NCBI RefSeq assembly: GCF_027244095.1 | Contig: NC_069670.1 | Location: 14,279,320 to 14,343,319, forward strand | Source of the DNA: Hemicordylus capensis | Lineage: Eukaryota; Chordata; Lepidosauria; Squamata; Cordylidae | DNA length: 64,000 bases | Direction: 5' to 3' | Shown here: positions 1-11,900 of the stretch, one piece after another | Layout of the letters: each line of letters begins with the position of its first letter | Position numbering within the stretch: the stretch's first letter is position 1 | Translations under genes and position numbers: made by a program | Notes under the pieces: generated by a model | Told to the model about the DNA's origin: nothing | What the model saw: the letters and a program-made list of their open reading frames with translations, nothing else | Databases searched by the model: none

Positions 1-539
1 TTTTTTTTTTTTTTAAGATTGTGAGCCCTTTGGGGACAGGGGAGCCATCTTGATTTATTTCTCTGTAAACTGCCTTGGGAACTTTTGTTGAAAAGTGATG
101 TATAAACATCGATCATATCTGTATAGCTATAACTGAACAAAGGTGTGGGGTATAGTCTCTAGGCCCTGGGGGGTGGGGTGGGCTGCACCTGGCCAACCCT
201 TTGCTCTTTGCTCTCCCACCCCACAAAGAAGAAGGTGGGGGTGGCAGGGTCCACTCCAATCTTGCTCTGCCTCTTTTCCAGTCTCCTTCCCCCAACAGGG
301 ATCAGGGTAGTTGAAATCTCCCCCGGTCCTAATTCTTGCTTCCCTGAAGCATCTGTAAATTGTGTGAAGGAACCACGGTCAACATGGCCAGCTGGAGCCG
401 ACGCCTCGCCACGCCCACACTTTCCATGCACTTCTCCATTTATTTGCACCCCCATGGTCAGCGCTGGGTGACTGAGCTCGCCTGCCTGCACTTCTGTGCA
501 GCTGCACCCCATCCTTGACCTACAGAGCTCTGCTTCCTC

Positions 540-675
540 CACTCTTCCCTCTAACAGGGACGCCCAGATGTTGCTGACTACAACTCCCAGAACCCCCAAG
601 CCAAAGCCCCTGCAGCTGGGGATTCTGGGAGTTGTAGTCACAAACACCTGGGCCTCCCTGTTAGAGGCGACACTG
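540..675. mobile_element. hAT-type MITE (CTCTAACAGGGA family)
   Basis: 136-bp near-palindrome with TTCCCTCTAACAGGGACGCC at one end and CCTCCCTGTTAGAGGCGACA at the other, and ACTACAACTCCCAGAA within each arm. The flanking octamers share 6 of 8 bases. Confidence 0.75.
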
Positions 676-3600
676 GCCTCCTGTGGCCTCTGTGCTTTCT
701 GAGCAAGCCAGAGCCTTCTGGGACTCCATTTCTCACCCCAGAAGGGATGCCTCCCCGTCTCAGCCACACCTTTCAAGTCTCCTTCACCTTCCTAGGTTCA
801 GGGTTCAGGCCAAGCTCGCTCTCAGAGTGCCGGGCAGGGAGAATGGCGGTGGAGACAACCGAGAGCAAAGGGGCTCCCTCCTCCCTAGAGACAACCACCT
901 ACGCGGGGGGGACTTGATCTTTGGGGATGAGGGAGAGTCGGGCAGCAGCTTTGGAAATTTCCACACTGCCTCTCAATCCCACTTGCAGGGGAGCAAGAGC
1001 GGCAGAGGGGGCATGCCCTCCCCTCCGGCCCGTGGGCTTCTCGGAGGCATCTGGCGGGCCTCGGTGGGGGACAGGGGCAGGACTCGAGAGGTCTGCTGGG
1101 GCCCGATCCAGCAGGGCTGCTCTCCTTAGAGCCAAGATTCAAAAGACAGGACGCTTCCTGCTGGGTCGGGCGTGTCTGCGGGTGACCAACCCTCTCCAGG
1201 CTTGGAAGACGCCGAGGACCCTCCGGGGATTTGGTGCAGCGGGGGAGGCGGCCCGCCCCCTGACTCCTCCCGCAACCTGCAGGCCAGCCTGCCCTTGGCC
1301 ACCACACAGAGTCAAGGGACCCACACACGTGTGCAGAGAGCCAGCGTGAGGGTGGTTGAAGCGCTGGGAACGGCGAGCACAGAGTGCGGCCCCTTGGCCT
1401 CGGCTGTCACTCTCCAATGATGGCTCCGTTGTGGCGAGGACAGAAGAGGGCAGGGGAGGCATCACTGACACCACCCAGAGCTCCGGAGAGCAAGGGGGGC
1501 TCCTACTTGCGCCCCCAGATGCTGCCTGACCTCAACTCCCATAATCCCCAGCCACAATGGCCCCAGGGATGATGGGCGCTGAAGTCTAACAACATCCCAG
1601 GTCCCAAGTTTGAGAACCCCTCAGTACATTTTTTTTTAATTAAAAAAATCACTGCAAGTCTTTCCTAATGTTACATAAACAGGGCTGCGAAATTCTGGGC
1701 CTACAACTCCCATCATCCACAGCGGCCAGCAGTCAGCAACAACCACCAACATTGCTATACTGCTTTTCAACAAATGTTTCCAAACCCGTTTGCCTAGAGA
1801 AAGAGCTAAGATGGCTCCCTGTCCCCAAAAGGCTCACAGTCTAAAAAGAAACCACAAGATTGACACCAGCCACCGTCACTGGAGGGAGGCGGTGCTGGGG
1901 GGTGGAGAGGGCCAGTCGCTCCCCCCCTGCTCAAGGAAGAGGGTCATCACTTCAGGGCTGATGGCAGATGTGGCCCCGCGGCTGCAGGAGGGCCAGAGTT
2001 GTGCAGCTCGGTCACAGGGACACGCCCAGCAGGGAGCGTCCGGCTGGCCTCCAAGTGCGTGGAACGGCCCCCGCGCGGAAGGTTCCAGAGACTCTGCTCT
2101 CCGGGCGGCTCCGGCTGCACGACAGGGCGGGAGACGCAGCTGAGGAAGGTGAGAGCATCCAGCGCCGAGCTCAACGCTGCTTCCCCAGCACCAACAGCTG
2201 GTTCCAATTGTGGGAAAGGCACTTACTGAAAGCGATCCATTTCCATCTGACTCACCAATTAAATGCACCAGCAGAGACGCAATGATTCAGAGATGGCACG
2301 GGGGGGGGGGGGGCGCTTCGGCCTGCAACGTCTCTGTTTTTCTTCTAATTAAGGCTGTTTCTCATCAAGTCCACGCCGGCTCACTCACGGTAATGGAATT
2401 CCTCAGGAAATTCCCAGAACGGCACTCACTCACCAACACAACCTGTTCTCTCCTCCTCTTGTTCTGCAACCTTAACCCCTTGAGCCGGTCAGCCGGGGCT
2501 GCGTGGAGCGCGGGCGAGAGGGGAGTGAAGCGCGGGGCTTTCGGGAGCTGGGTGCCTGACCCCTGGGGGAAGGGAAGCCAAGGCCAGTCGGGACGGACGG
2601 GAGGAGGGGGAAAGGGACCAACTGGACGTGTCTAGATGCCGGGGAGGGGGACTGCCTCTGCCAGATCTGAAGGCTCAAACTCTTGGATAGATAAGATTAA
2701 CTGGCCAAAACAGAAAAAGATCCCCCCGCCCCGCAGACTATGTAATAACTGTAGCAACCCGAGGAGCAGCTGTGTTAGTCACAGCAAAAAAACTAGGAAT
2801 AAATCTTCTGACCGCCTAGGAGCGGAGATCTATTGTGGCAGAAGGATTTAGGAAAGCCCACGCTCCAATAAATCGGGCCGCCCTCCGGGCGTCGCGAGAC
2901 CCCTTTTGGTTAGAGGCGTGTTCTCCTCCGCACAGGTCAGGAGGCCACCCACCGAGATGGGCTGGTGTCTAGCAGACAGGCCCACTGAGCTGGCTTCCGG
3001 GTGGGGCTGGCCGGAAACAGAGGTGAGTCTGCGGCGTCAGGGACTGGCAACTGAAGCATCCCTTCGGCTGGGGGCCAGCGTTCCGATTTTCGCTGCCTGG
3101 GACTCTCCCCTACAATGGCACCAGCTCTTCTCCTCGCTCCACCAGAGTAACTGGCTGGCGAGTTAAGCTCGGTGCTCATAAGCCCTGCTCGGAGACAGAA
3201 GGCCACGCAGCCAAGCGACCAATGGACCCGGCAGACATGGCCCCAATCAGGAAGGGGCCAAAGCAACACGGCAGAGGAGGCTGCACGGGGCCTGGCATCT
3301 CCAGGCACGAGGCTCAGGGAGTCGGCCATGATCCTCTGCCCAGGACCCTGGAAAGCCACCAGGACAGCCAAGACGAGGCCAGACGACCTCTGGCAGCCTC
3401 ACGGGAGTGGCAGGCAATACGGAGTGTGATGGGGGACCTGGGACCCCAGCCTTCTGCCCGCACCTGGTCAACAATACCCCGCCAGCCAAGTGAGGGCAGC
3501 AACTCCTTGGAGCACCTTCTCCTTGCCCCACCTTCAGGCTTCAACGGTTCCCGCTCCAGACCCCGACCTCACGGCTCCTGGGCGGAGGAACACGCCCCCC

Positions 3601-3725
3601 TCAAGGTCTTGGTTTGGACAGAGCCACCCACCGGCCCAGTCTGGCCCCAAAGCATCTTCCCGTCGGCAACCAGGCGCCCAAGCCGGCCCTGCTCACTCCC
3701 CCCACCCAGGCAGGTTCTTTTAGAC

Positions 3726-4127
3726 CAGTGTTTCTCAACTTTTTTGGAGTCATGGACCGGTACATTCTTTTGCGCAGTTTCCCAGACCAGCAGTTAGTAA
3801 GGCGGTCGCCCCCACTCACTCCCCCCCGGCACCCCCCAAAACAATTTCAGGCCAGGGGTGGGTGGGGAGGGCACCGTTGCTGCGAGCTCTCCAGAGCTCA
3901 TTTCTGGGCAGGGAGCCCTCGCTGCTGGCATAACACTCATTTAGCGTCTTCAAAATGAACGTTATCTCAGCAGCGAGGGCTGCCTGCCTAGAAATGAGCT
4001 CCAGAGAGCTCCCAGCAATGGAGGCCCCCCCCCCCCCCACCAGCTCGAAACTGTTTTTTCGGGGGGATTAATTCCTCCTGGACCTGCACTCAACTGCTCA
4101 GGGACCGGCACCGGTCGAGAAACACCG
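3726..4127. mobile_element. hAT-type palindromic MITE, 402 bp
   Basis: Termini CAGTGTTTCTCAAC and GTCGAGAAACACCG, flanked by 8-bp duplications TTTTAGAC (3718-3725) and TTTCAGAC (4128-4135). Inside is a long inverted repeat of about 55 bp per arm (around 3870-4022). Non-autonomous hAT relic 46 bp from the ASH1L exon 3 donor. Confidence 0.8.
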
Positions 4128-4173
4128 TTTCAGACAACCCCTCCGTCCACATGCAACCCAGGAGGCTCCTTAC

Positions 4174-7100
4174 CCGAGAGGGTCGGCAGCGCCTTCTCCA
4201 GGGGGGGCAACGTCTCCTTCCGGAGGGGCCGGCCGAGCGAGGCGTCCTGCGGGCTGAAGAGTCCCGAGCCGTCCGACAGTTTCTTGCGCCCGCTGCTGGC
4301 GGCGGCGGCGGCACCGGAGACCCGGCAGCTGCCGATTGCACTCGTGAAAAGGTTCGTGTGTTCGTCGCTGCCGGCCGGCTCGGAGCTGGGCGTGAACCTC
4401 CCCAGAGGCAGGCTGGGTGGCGCGTCCAGGCAGTCGACCGGCAGCGGGGCCTGCAAGCCCAGGGCCAGCGAGCCCGCCTCGGCCGGCTCCCTCCGGACCC
4501 AGGGCTCCTCCCGGCCCAGCAGGCCTTTGGAGGGGGAGAGGTGCGGGCAGGCCAGGTGGCAGCGGTGCTTCTCCTTATGCTTGTACCGCTCGCCCGCCGC
4601 CTCCTTGCCGAAGCGGTAGCGCTTCAGGGACTCCAGGACAGTGCGGGAGGGCCCGCTGGCGGCCAAGGCGTCCATGGAGACCTGGGGGGGCTCGGCCGAG
4701 CGGTGCTCCCGGTGCTTGTGGCGGTGGCGGTGCTTGTGCTCCAGCATCCAGCCGTAGGCCATCTCCGGCGGGACGCTGGGGTGGTAGGTGCTCATGGAGA
4801 GGAGGGGCGCCCGGCTGGCGGTGAGGAAGGCCTCCTGGCGCAGCAGCTTATGCTTCTTCTTGTGGTACTTGGCGGGGTTGAGGAGCAGGTGGCCGGTGTG
4901 CACGTAGGACGGCGGCGGGAGCGGGGTGGTGAAGGACGGGGAGGGCGGAGGCGGGTACAGGGCCGGTGGGTACCGCCCGTAATAGCCCAGGCCGATGGGC
5001 GCCGCGGCGAGCGGGGAGGGAGAGTAAGGCATGCCGTAGGAAGGGTAGAAGCCGGTGCCGGACAGGGGGAAGCTGAGGCTGTGCATGAAGGGCATCTCCG
5101 CCATGGCCTCCCGCATCTTGGGCGGCCGGCCCCGCTTCTTCTTCAAGTCGGGCTTCCGGATGTAGTGCAAAGGGTCCAAGGGGAAGGTGGGGTGCGTGTA
5201 GAAGCTGTTGAAGTTGATGCGGAAGATGGTGGGCAGCAAGTCCCGGGGGATGAAGTGGTGGCTGCGGTGGGTGATCCGGACCTCGCTCAGGCGGCCGATC
5301 AGCTCCTCCAGCTCGGCCAGGAAGTCGGGGTCCTGCCGGCTGCGCAGCGGGGGGTACTTCTTCTTCCGCTTCCGCCGCTTCAGCTTGTCGTAGGCCAGGT
5401 AGTCGTGGCCCCGGCGCTTGCACTTGTGCTTGTGCTTCTCCTTGAGGCCGCTCAGGACGGCGGAGGCCTCGGGGGCCACCAGGGAGACGTGGTCGAAGGA
5501 GTGCCGCCGCTTCTTGGGGCCGCAGAACTTCTCGGCCCGGTCGGAAGTGCTGTTGTTGTCGGTCCCGATCCCGCTGTCGCTGGGGATGGTCTCGTCGCTG
5601 TGCGACTCGCTGATGGGCGACGGCGTGGCCTCCTTCAGGGAGCTCAGCTCGCTCATGTGCGAGGGGGAGTTGGGCAGCAGGGTGGGCGGGGAGAGCCGCC
5701 TCCGGGCCCTGGAGGCCTTCCGCATGGCGAGGGTCTGGACCACGCTGCCCGGCCTGGAGTGGAGGTGCAAATAGGGCACCGAATTCGGCTCCACAAAGCC
5801 CATGTCGCTGCTGATGGGGCTCTGCCCCCCGCTCACCCCGGAAGACTGAGAGCAAACGGGAGAGGGGAGAATCTCGGGGTTACTCGTGGCTGACGGCAGG
5901 AGAGGCGGGACCGCCTGCCCCAGGGCCATCCCCACGGCCTGCTGGGCAGACTTCTCAAGCACCGCCAAGCCAGCAGAGCCAGCAGCCAAGAGGCCATTAG
6001 GGACCGCTTTCGGCTTCCTGCCCCGCCTCTTTCCTATGTAGATGGTTCCTTTCTTGCTGACGTTGATCTGCTGGCCCAGTTTCGAGCCAAAGGTGGCCGC
6101 GAGGGTCGAGACCGTCGTGTGGAGTCTGGATTGCACTTTCCCTTTATTTGGTTCGGGCGTGGTCGAGGAGAGGATCTGATTCAAGAGCTTCTTCCGCTTT
6201 AGCGTCTTCATCTTGTTGATCTTGCGGATGATGGTCTTCATGAGCTGCCCGTTGCTGCGCTTGCTCTCCTTGTGGTCCGGCTCCTCCTCCAGATCAGTCA
6301 TGGGGCAGGCACTCGATTTCCCAAGCTCCTCGGGGCTCCCCAGCGGGTCCGCCTTTTCAAAGAAATCCCCACTCTGTGGCTGTTCGGGTTCAGACTCCAG
6401 CTTGTCGGAGTTGTCCGCAGTGACAAAAGGCGCCATGGAGAGGACAGGCGGTTTCATCTTGACCCCCGATCGGATCTGCCTCTTGGGCCGACCCCTCTTC
6501 TTTGGAAAAGCTTGCTCCGCGAGGCTCTCCCGAAGCGAGGGGATCTCCACCTCCGGGTGCAGCACGGGGGGCTCGGGCTCCTCCTTCGACTGCACGGAGA
6601 AGACTTTCGAGGCAGGGATCTTCAGGGTCCTTTTGGGGGGGCCTTCCAAGTGGGGCATCTCTTTGGATTTCAACCGGCCCCGCTTAGACTTGTACATCTC
6701 GGGCAACAAGTCGTCCGACACACCAGCAGCCTGCAAGTGAGGGCTGTAGAATTTCCCAGGCTCCTTCTCGACGTGGCTCAGCAGCGAGAGAGACGGCAGG
6801 CTGCTGGACTTGCTGAGCTTGGGCAACTGGCGCTTGACAAAGTCGTGCTCTGCAAAGGAAGGCGGACCGGCGCTTTTAAAGAGCTTGGCCTGGTCCAGGC
6901 TGCTGCTGGACAGCGGACCGCAGCCCATGTTTCTGAAGAGCTCGGGCCTTCCCAGGTCGAGCTCTTGGGGAGGCTGGCAGCTACCCCTGGAGATCACCTT
7001 CGTCCAGCGCGGCTTCCTTCCTTTCCGCTTCTTTAAGGGCTTGGCTGGCGGGCTGCCGCTCAGGGGCTCTGCTCCTTGACACGGCTTCCCCGACACAGCC

Positions 7101-8965
7101 ATGGCACTGCTCTTGAGGAAGGGCTTGTTGTGGAACAAGCTGGAGAAGCTCACCACGGAAGGGGCGATGGCCGCACGGAGGTTGGAGACGGCTTGCAAGC
7201 TGGGCTTCTTGCCCAAGACGGGACCGGCTTTGGGGGCCTCCGCCGGCGTGGCTTTGGAATCGTGGAGCTCTCGGCCAACCCCTTTGCTGGCAGCCAGCGA
7301 GCCCGGGTGGGACAGCCGGCTCATACTCAGGCGGGCCCCCTCCGAGGCAAAGGGGGTCTTGCTGATCTGCTCAGAAACCCCTTCTAAGAGCTCGGGCGTG
7401 TTGTTGAAATGCAACGGGTTGGAAGCGAGCTGAGCCAAGACAGCGGTGGGGCTTCGGGCTAAAGCAGCGACAGAGGCGGCTGGGGAGGGAGAGGGGAGGT
7501 TGCCCTCTCCGACGGCGCTGAATGGAGATTTGGCTGTGGACATGTCCGAGGCGCCTCCCGTAGTCCTGAAATCCGGGGAAGTGCAATACACCGGCAGTTG
7601 CTTCTCATGCTTCGGTGCTTCGCAAGTGCTCCTTTCGCTGGAGGGGGAAGGGTCCTGGTGGGCGCAGGCCCCGTCTTTGCCTCCGCCACCGGCCGCTTCT
7701 TTCTGGGCCGCCGACTTGTCCGCAAGGCTCTCTTTGCTCTGCCGCGGGGCGTGTTTCTCGAACGCTTTGCTGCCGACGCCGTCTTTCAACACGCCTGCAG
7801 GCTCGGGCCCCTCGTGGCTGATGAAGCTGGGACCACAACACCGCTTGTAGGGCTCTGGAGACGGGGTCACCGGGTCTGCCTTCAGGGCTCCCGAGTCCTT
7901 ATTCGCCAGCCCCGACGGATTGTGGGCCCCGGCCACTTTCTTCCCAGGGTCCTTTGCAGCCAAGGCAGCCGCAGTGCCAAACCCCGGGGCCTTCTTCCCT
8001 GCCTCTTTCACAGCCAACCCCACTGGGCCACTAGACCCTAAGAGCTTCTTGCCCGGGTCCTTATGCAGCAACCCGCTGGCACTCCCGAAGCCTGGGAGCT
8101 TCTTGCCCGAGTCCTTGCCCCCGAACCCCACCAGGCTGTCCGCTCCTGGAGGCTTCTTCCCGGCATCCTTAGGCAGCAACCCCACTGGACTGCAAGGGGC
8201 GGGCAGCTTTTTGCCCGAGTCTTTGTTGGCCAGCCCAGGCGGGCCGACGGCCCCCAGCAGCTTCTTCCCGGAGTCCTTATTGGCCAACCCAACCGAGCCG
8301 ACAGTCCCCAGGAGCCTTTTGCCAGGCTCCTTGCTGGCCAGCCCAACCGGCACAGCCGCCACCAGGGGCTTCCTCCCGCTATCCTTGCTGGCCAGCCCCA
8401 TCGGAGAGCTAAGGACTGGCTGCTTCTTCCCACTCTCCTTGCCGACAGGCCCGGGCCCACTGGGGCACCCCGCCGGCTGCTTCTTGCCCCCCAGGTCCTT
8501 GCTCATTAAGCCCGCCCCGAGGCCAGGCCCTGGGGGCTTCTTTGCAAAATCCTTGCTGCCCACTGCAGCGCCCACGCTGCCGCTGCCAGGCGCTTTCTTC
8601 ACAAAGTCCTTGCCGGCTGCCGGCGCCGGCAGCTTCTTCCCCGAGTCCTTCGCAAACCCAGAAGCCGTGGCCAGGGGGGGCTTCTTTGGCTTCGTTTTGG
8701 AAGACTTGGCGGGCGGGCACGTGGCAATCAGCTGGGCCAACTTCTCCGTCACCGTCGGGGCTCCGTTCACCGGAACTCTGTCCTTGGAGTCCGGCTCACG
8801 ACTCCCGGCCAGAGGGGCAAGCGCGGCCTTCCCATAATCCACCCCGTCCGAGTGCAGCGGGGAGGGTTTCTTCGAAAGAGGGCTGCTTTCTCTGGGCCGG
8901 CCCTCAGCCGGGGAGCTTTCCACCATGGCGGGGTCTCCGCTCTTCTTGTACAGTTTTGAAGGGTC
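4174..8965 (-). CDS. ASH1L: ASH1L coding exon 3 (giant exon)
   Basis: Single 4792-nt exon beginning at [10 protein letters not shown] after a CAG acceptor (AG at 8967-8966) and ending in LSG at a GTAAGG donor (GT at 4173-4172), phase 1. It encodes the AT-hooks and long Ser/Pro/Lys-rich disordered segments. The best conserved part is about residues 1330-1560, including the string [19 protein letters not shown] and a His/Lys-rich [12 protein letters not shown] run. Size and boundaries match the very large exon 3 known in mammals. Confidence 0.97.
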
Positions 8966-11900
8966 CTGCAAATAAACCAGGAGAGAAAAAACAACACAGC
9001 TTTAAGCATCCAAGTCACAAAGAAAGCGCATTCCTTTTTATTGTACTGGAAGGGCTGGGGGAAACCTCTCTCTAATGTTGAAGACACCCAAGTCAACGCT
9101 CGGTGTGTCAGCAGCAGCCGCCGCCGCCTCGCATTTGGAAGCACCTGACCTTTCGTCAGCACTATCTACACCCCAGGTCCTGCTGACAAGCTGCTTCTGT
9201 GAATGAAGTGCTACAGGGCTGAGAAATGGGAACCGGGTGGTACAGAAAGCAGCACCAAGGGACCAGGGACGGAGGAGAGCAGGGAAGGGGGCCGACAGAA
9301 GAGAAGAGAACCACACCGAGGGAAGAAAGTGGGTTTTTGCTTCCCATATACACACGTCACACACCAACCAAACATGGTTTCTAAGGGGCCTTGGGGAATC
9401 AGTGGCCTAGCGGGGAGCAGGGCCCATGACTCACGTCCCGAGAAGGCAGTATTGCTGCTTTGGACAGCAAGAACTGTACGGAACAAAGACCATGTTTGCT
9501 AGGGCGTCCCAGGGCCAAAGGATTGAGGAAGGGATGTCTGCAACTGGAAGCCACGCCCAAAATGGCTTGCCAAAAGAAAGCCACCTGGCCTCCCTTGGCC
9601 AAACCCAAGGTGAAAAGGGGGCAGGAAGGGTCTGGTGTCCAAAGCGTTAGGCTTGGTACAGCGGGGCCGAGAAAGCTGAGGATTTGGCCTGCCCCGACCC
9701 TCTCCTCAAGGGCAAAACTGGCTGCCAACCAGGCTTAAAGAGCCTGGAAACCAGTCTCTCTGGCGTTCCACCGCCCTCCACGCCTGATTCCCAAGCCCAC
9801 CCCGAGAGCACACCCATATCCAATTACGAGGGCTGTACAATTATCAACTTGAAGGAACTCCTCCATTCATACTTTTCAGTAATTAATATTCCATTCATGG
9901 CATCTCAAGCATGCTGGGGATTTCCAGAAGACCGAGGGGAACAGTCCTCAGCCCTGCCAAGGAGCTCACCGTCTCACAGGAGAGATGATTTAGCGCACGC
10001 ACGCCAAGCGGAACCAGGGCGGGAAGGAGACGCGCGAGGCACGGGCTGCTGAGCCCGAGGGGTCAGTGCTCTCCCCAGAGCTGAATGGCGGAGGCCTCCC
10101 CAAAACCGTGCAGGCCGCCAGAGAGGCTGGGCTGTTGTCGGCAAACGATGCACAGAGACACTGGCAATTGACAGCCCAGGAAAGCCAAGTCCCCGGGGAG
10201 AAGGGGCGGCTTGGTGGGGCGGACAGGCCACATTCCTCGCCTGCATTGCCAGCACATCCAGGCCTCCAGCGCCGCTCACAGCAAACCAAGGGGCGCATTA
10301 CGGCCAACGCAACACGACAGCGACAGAAGGCAAACCGTCCCAACCAAAGCCAGAAACTCCCCAACGATCAGAGCTCAAGCCAGGGGCAGATCGCTACTGG
10401 AGCCAGCCGTTCTGAACCACAACCCATATTTAGAGGCCGCTTTTCAACCCAAGTCTCCGCAGGGGTTGACACAGAGAAAGAATCAATTAAAAAAAGAAGG
10501 TGGCTCCCTGTCCCCAAAAGTCTCACCGTCAAAAGAAGAAACAGAAAGCTGACCCCAGCAGCAGCCACTGGAGGGATGCTGTGCTGGGGGTGGGTGAGGC
10601 CAGTGGCTCCCCCCCTGCGAAAGAAAGAGAACCACCCCCTTCAAAAGGTGCCTCAGAGCCCGGTGCTACCTGAGCCAAGAGGCCCCTTCCCCCAGGAGTG
10701 CTTCTCAAGAGCAGCTGGCCCTGTCCGGCCCCAGCAGAGCATCCCTGCCAGTGGCTGTGGCCGCCCTGCTTTCTCCCTCGCTCTCTCTTTCTACCTGATG
10801 AGCCCCTTGGGACAGGAAGCCCTTGGGCTATTTTTCTATGCAAATCCTTGGAGGACTCTAGTCAAAACCTGGGCCCCTCCTGGGCCCACTGAGGCCTACA
10901 ACCAACGGGCCTGAGCCTGGCCTAGAACATGAGCCCCACCTGTGGCCCCAGGCAACCACTTGCCTGTTTAAGCGGGGGCGGGAAATGGACCTTGGCAGCC
11001 CCCAAACCTGATGGGCCCCCCAGGTTGCAGGCGGGGGTTCCAAGTGAACCCCAAGACTGAAAGGCCGCAAGCTAGTGGGGCCAAAGCGACACGCGGCGTA
11101 GGGACTGTGTGGAAGCTAAGCAGGCCTGGGCCTGGTCAGGGCCTGGATGGGAGGCTGCCTGGGAAGCCTCGGGACGCTGCGTGGAGTTCTAGCCAAGGAA
11201 GGCCAAGAACACATGCCAGCAACATGATTTTTAAAATTTCTTTACATGCATATTCCGCTCTTCCTGCAATGATCGCAACCTTCCTCACGCTCCTCCGGCA
11301 AGGCAGGCTGTTGTGACCACCAGTGCTCCCTGCAGCAGGGATTCCTAGACGCTGCGGACTACAACTCCCACGATCCCCAGCCCAAAGCCACTGCGGCTGA
11401 GGATGCCGGGAGCAGTGCTCAACCACCTTTGGGAACAGGGGACGCGGGTTACCAGCCATTGCGCAGATGGGGAGCGGAGGCCGAGAGCCCGGGGGGTCGC
11501 CCAGGGCCACTCAGCAGGGGCCCTGAAGTCCGTGGCCGAGGTGGCTGGGGTGGGGGGGGCAGCCGGCACTCTTGGCCACAGGGCCACATGCCAGTCTCGA
11601 AGCGGGGAAGGCCCCACCTGGCAGCCTCCAGCCTCCTCCCCGGCTGGGGCTTCCCTCCGCCTCCCGCCCACTGCGAGGCCTTGCCCCCCCCACCAAGGGG
11701 AAGCTGCCACTCCGGTGACAGACGGAGGGTGGCTGCCTCTCCATCCCCGTCCTGTTGTTGACTTGGAAAGCTGCTGGCGCTGGAGGGATTGTGAAGCCGA
11801 GGGAGGGAGTGTGTGTGTGTGTGTCTGGCGCCCAGCCCAGCTCCACCACGGCAGCGGCAGCTGCAAGCTCACGCACATTCCTGCCCGAGCCTCACGGCTG

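Larger units (their letters stand above)
1..4173 (-). other. ASH1L: ASH1L intron 3 (part)
   Basis: No coding exon found; the next ASH1L exon (human SQPTSDKPSQRPS) is not present. Contents: repeat-D tails (15-115, 1760-1930 reversed), hAT-type MITEs (540-675, about 1500-1622, 3726-4127) and a GAACATAAGAAC-type element (about 970-1130). Between 2150 and 2900 there is non-repetitive, partly AT-rich sequence that could be conserved non-coding DNA. Confidence 0.8.

Noticed and set aside
1-4173. ASH1L exon 4 within the left intron
   Set aside because: Looked for the conserved human start of exon 4 and the later SET region on the minus strand; nothing matching was found.
4151-5893. 580-residue plus-strand open frame
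   Set aside because: Mirror of the GC-rich part of ASH1L exon 3. The minus-strand frame has clear homology and this one does not.
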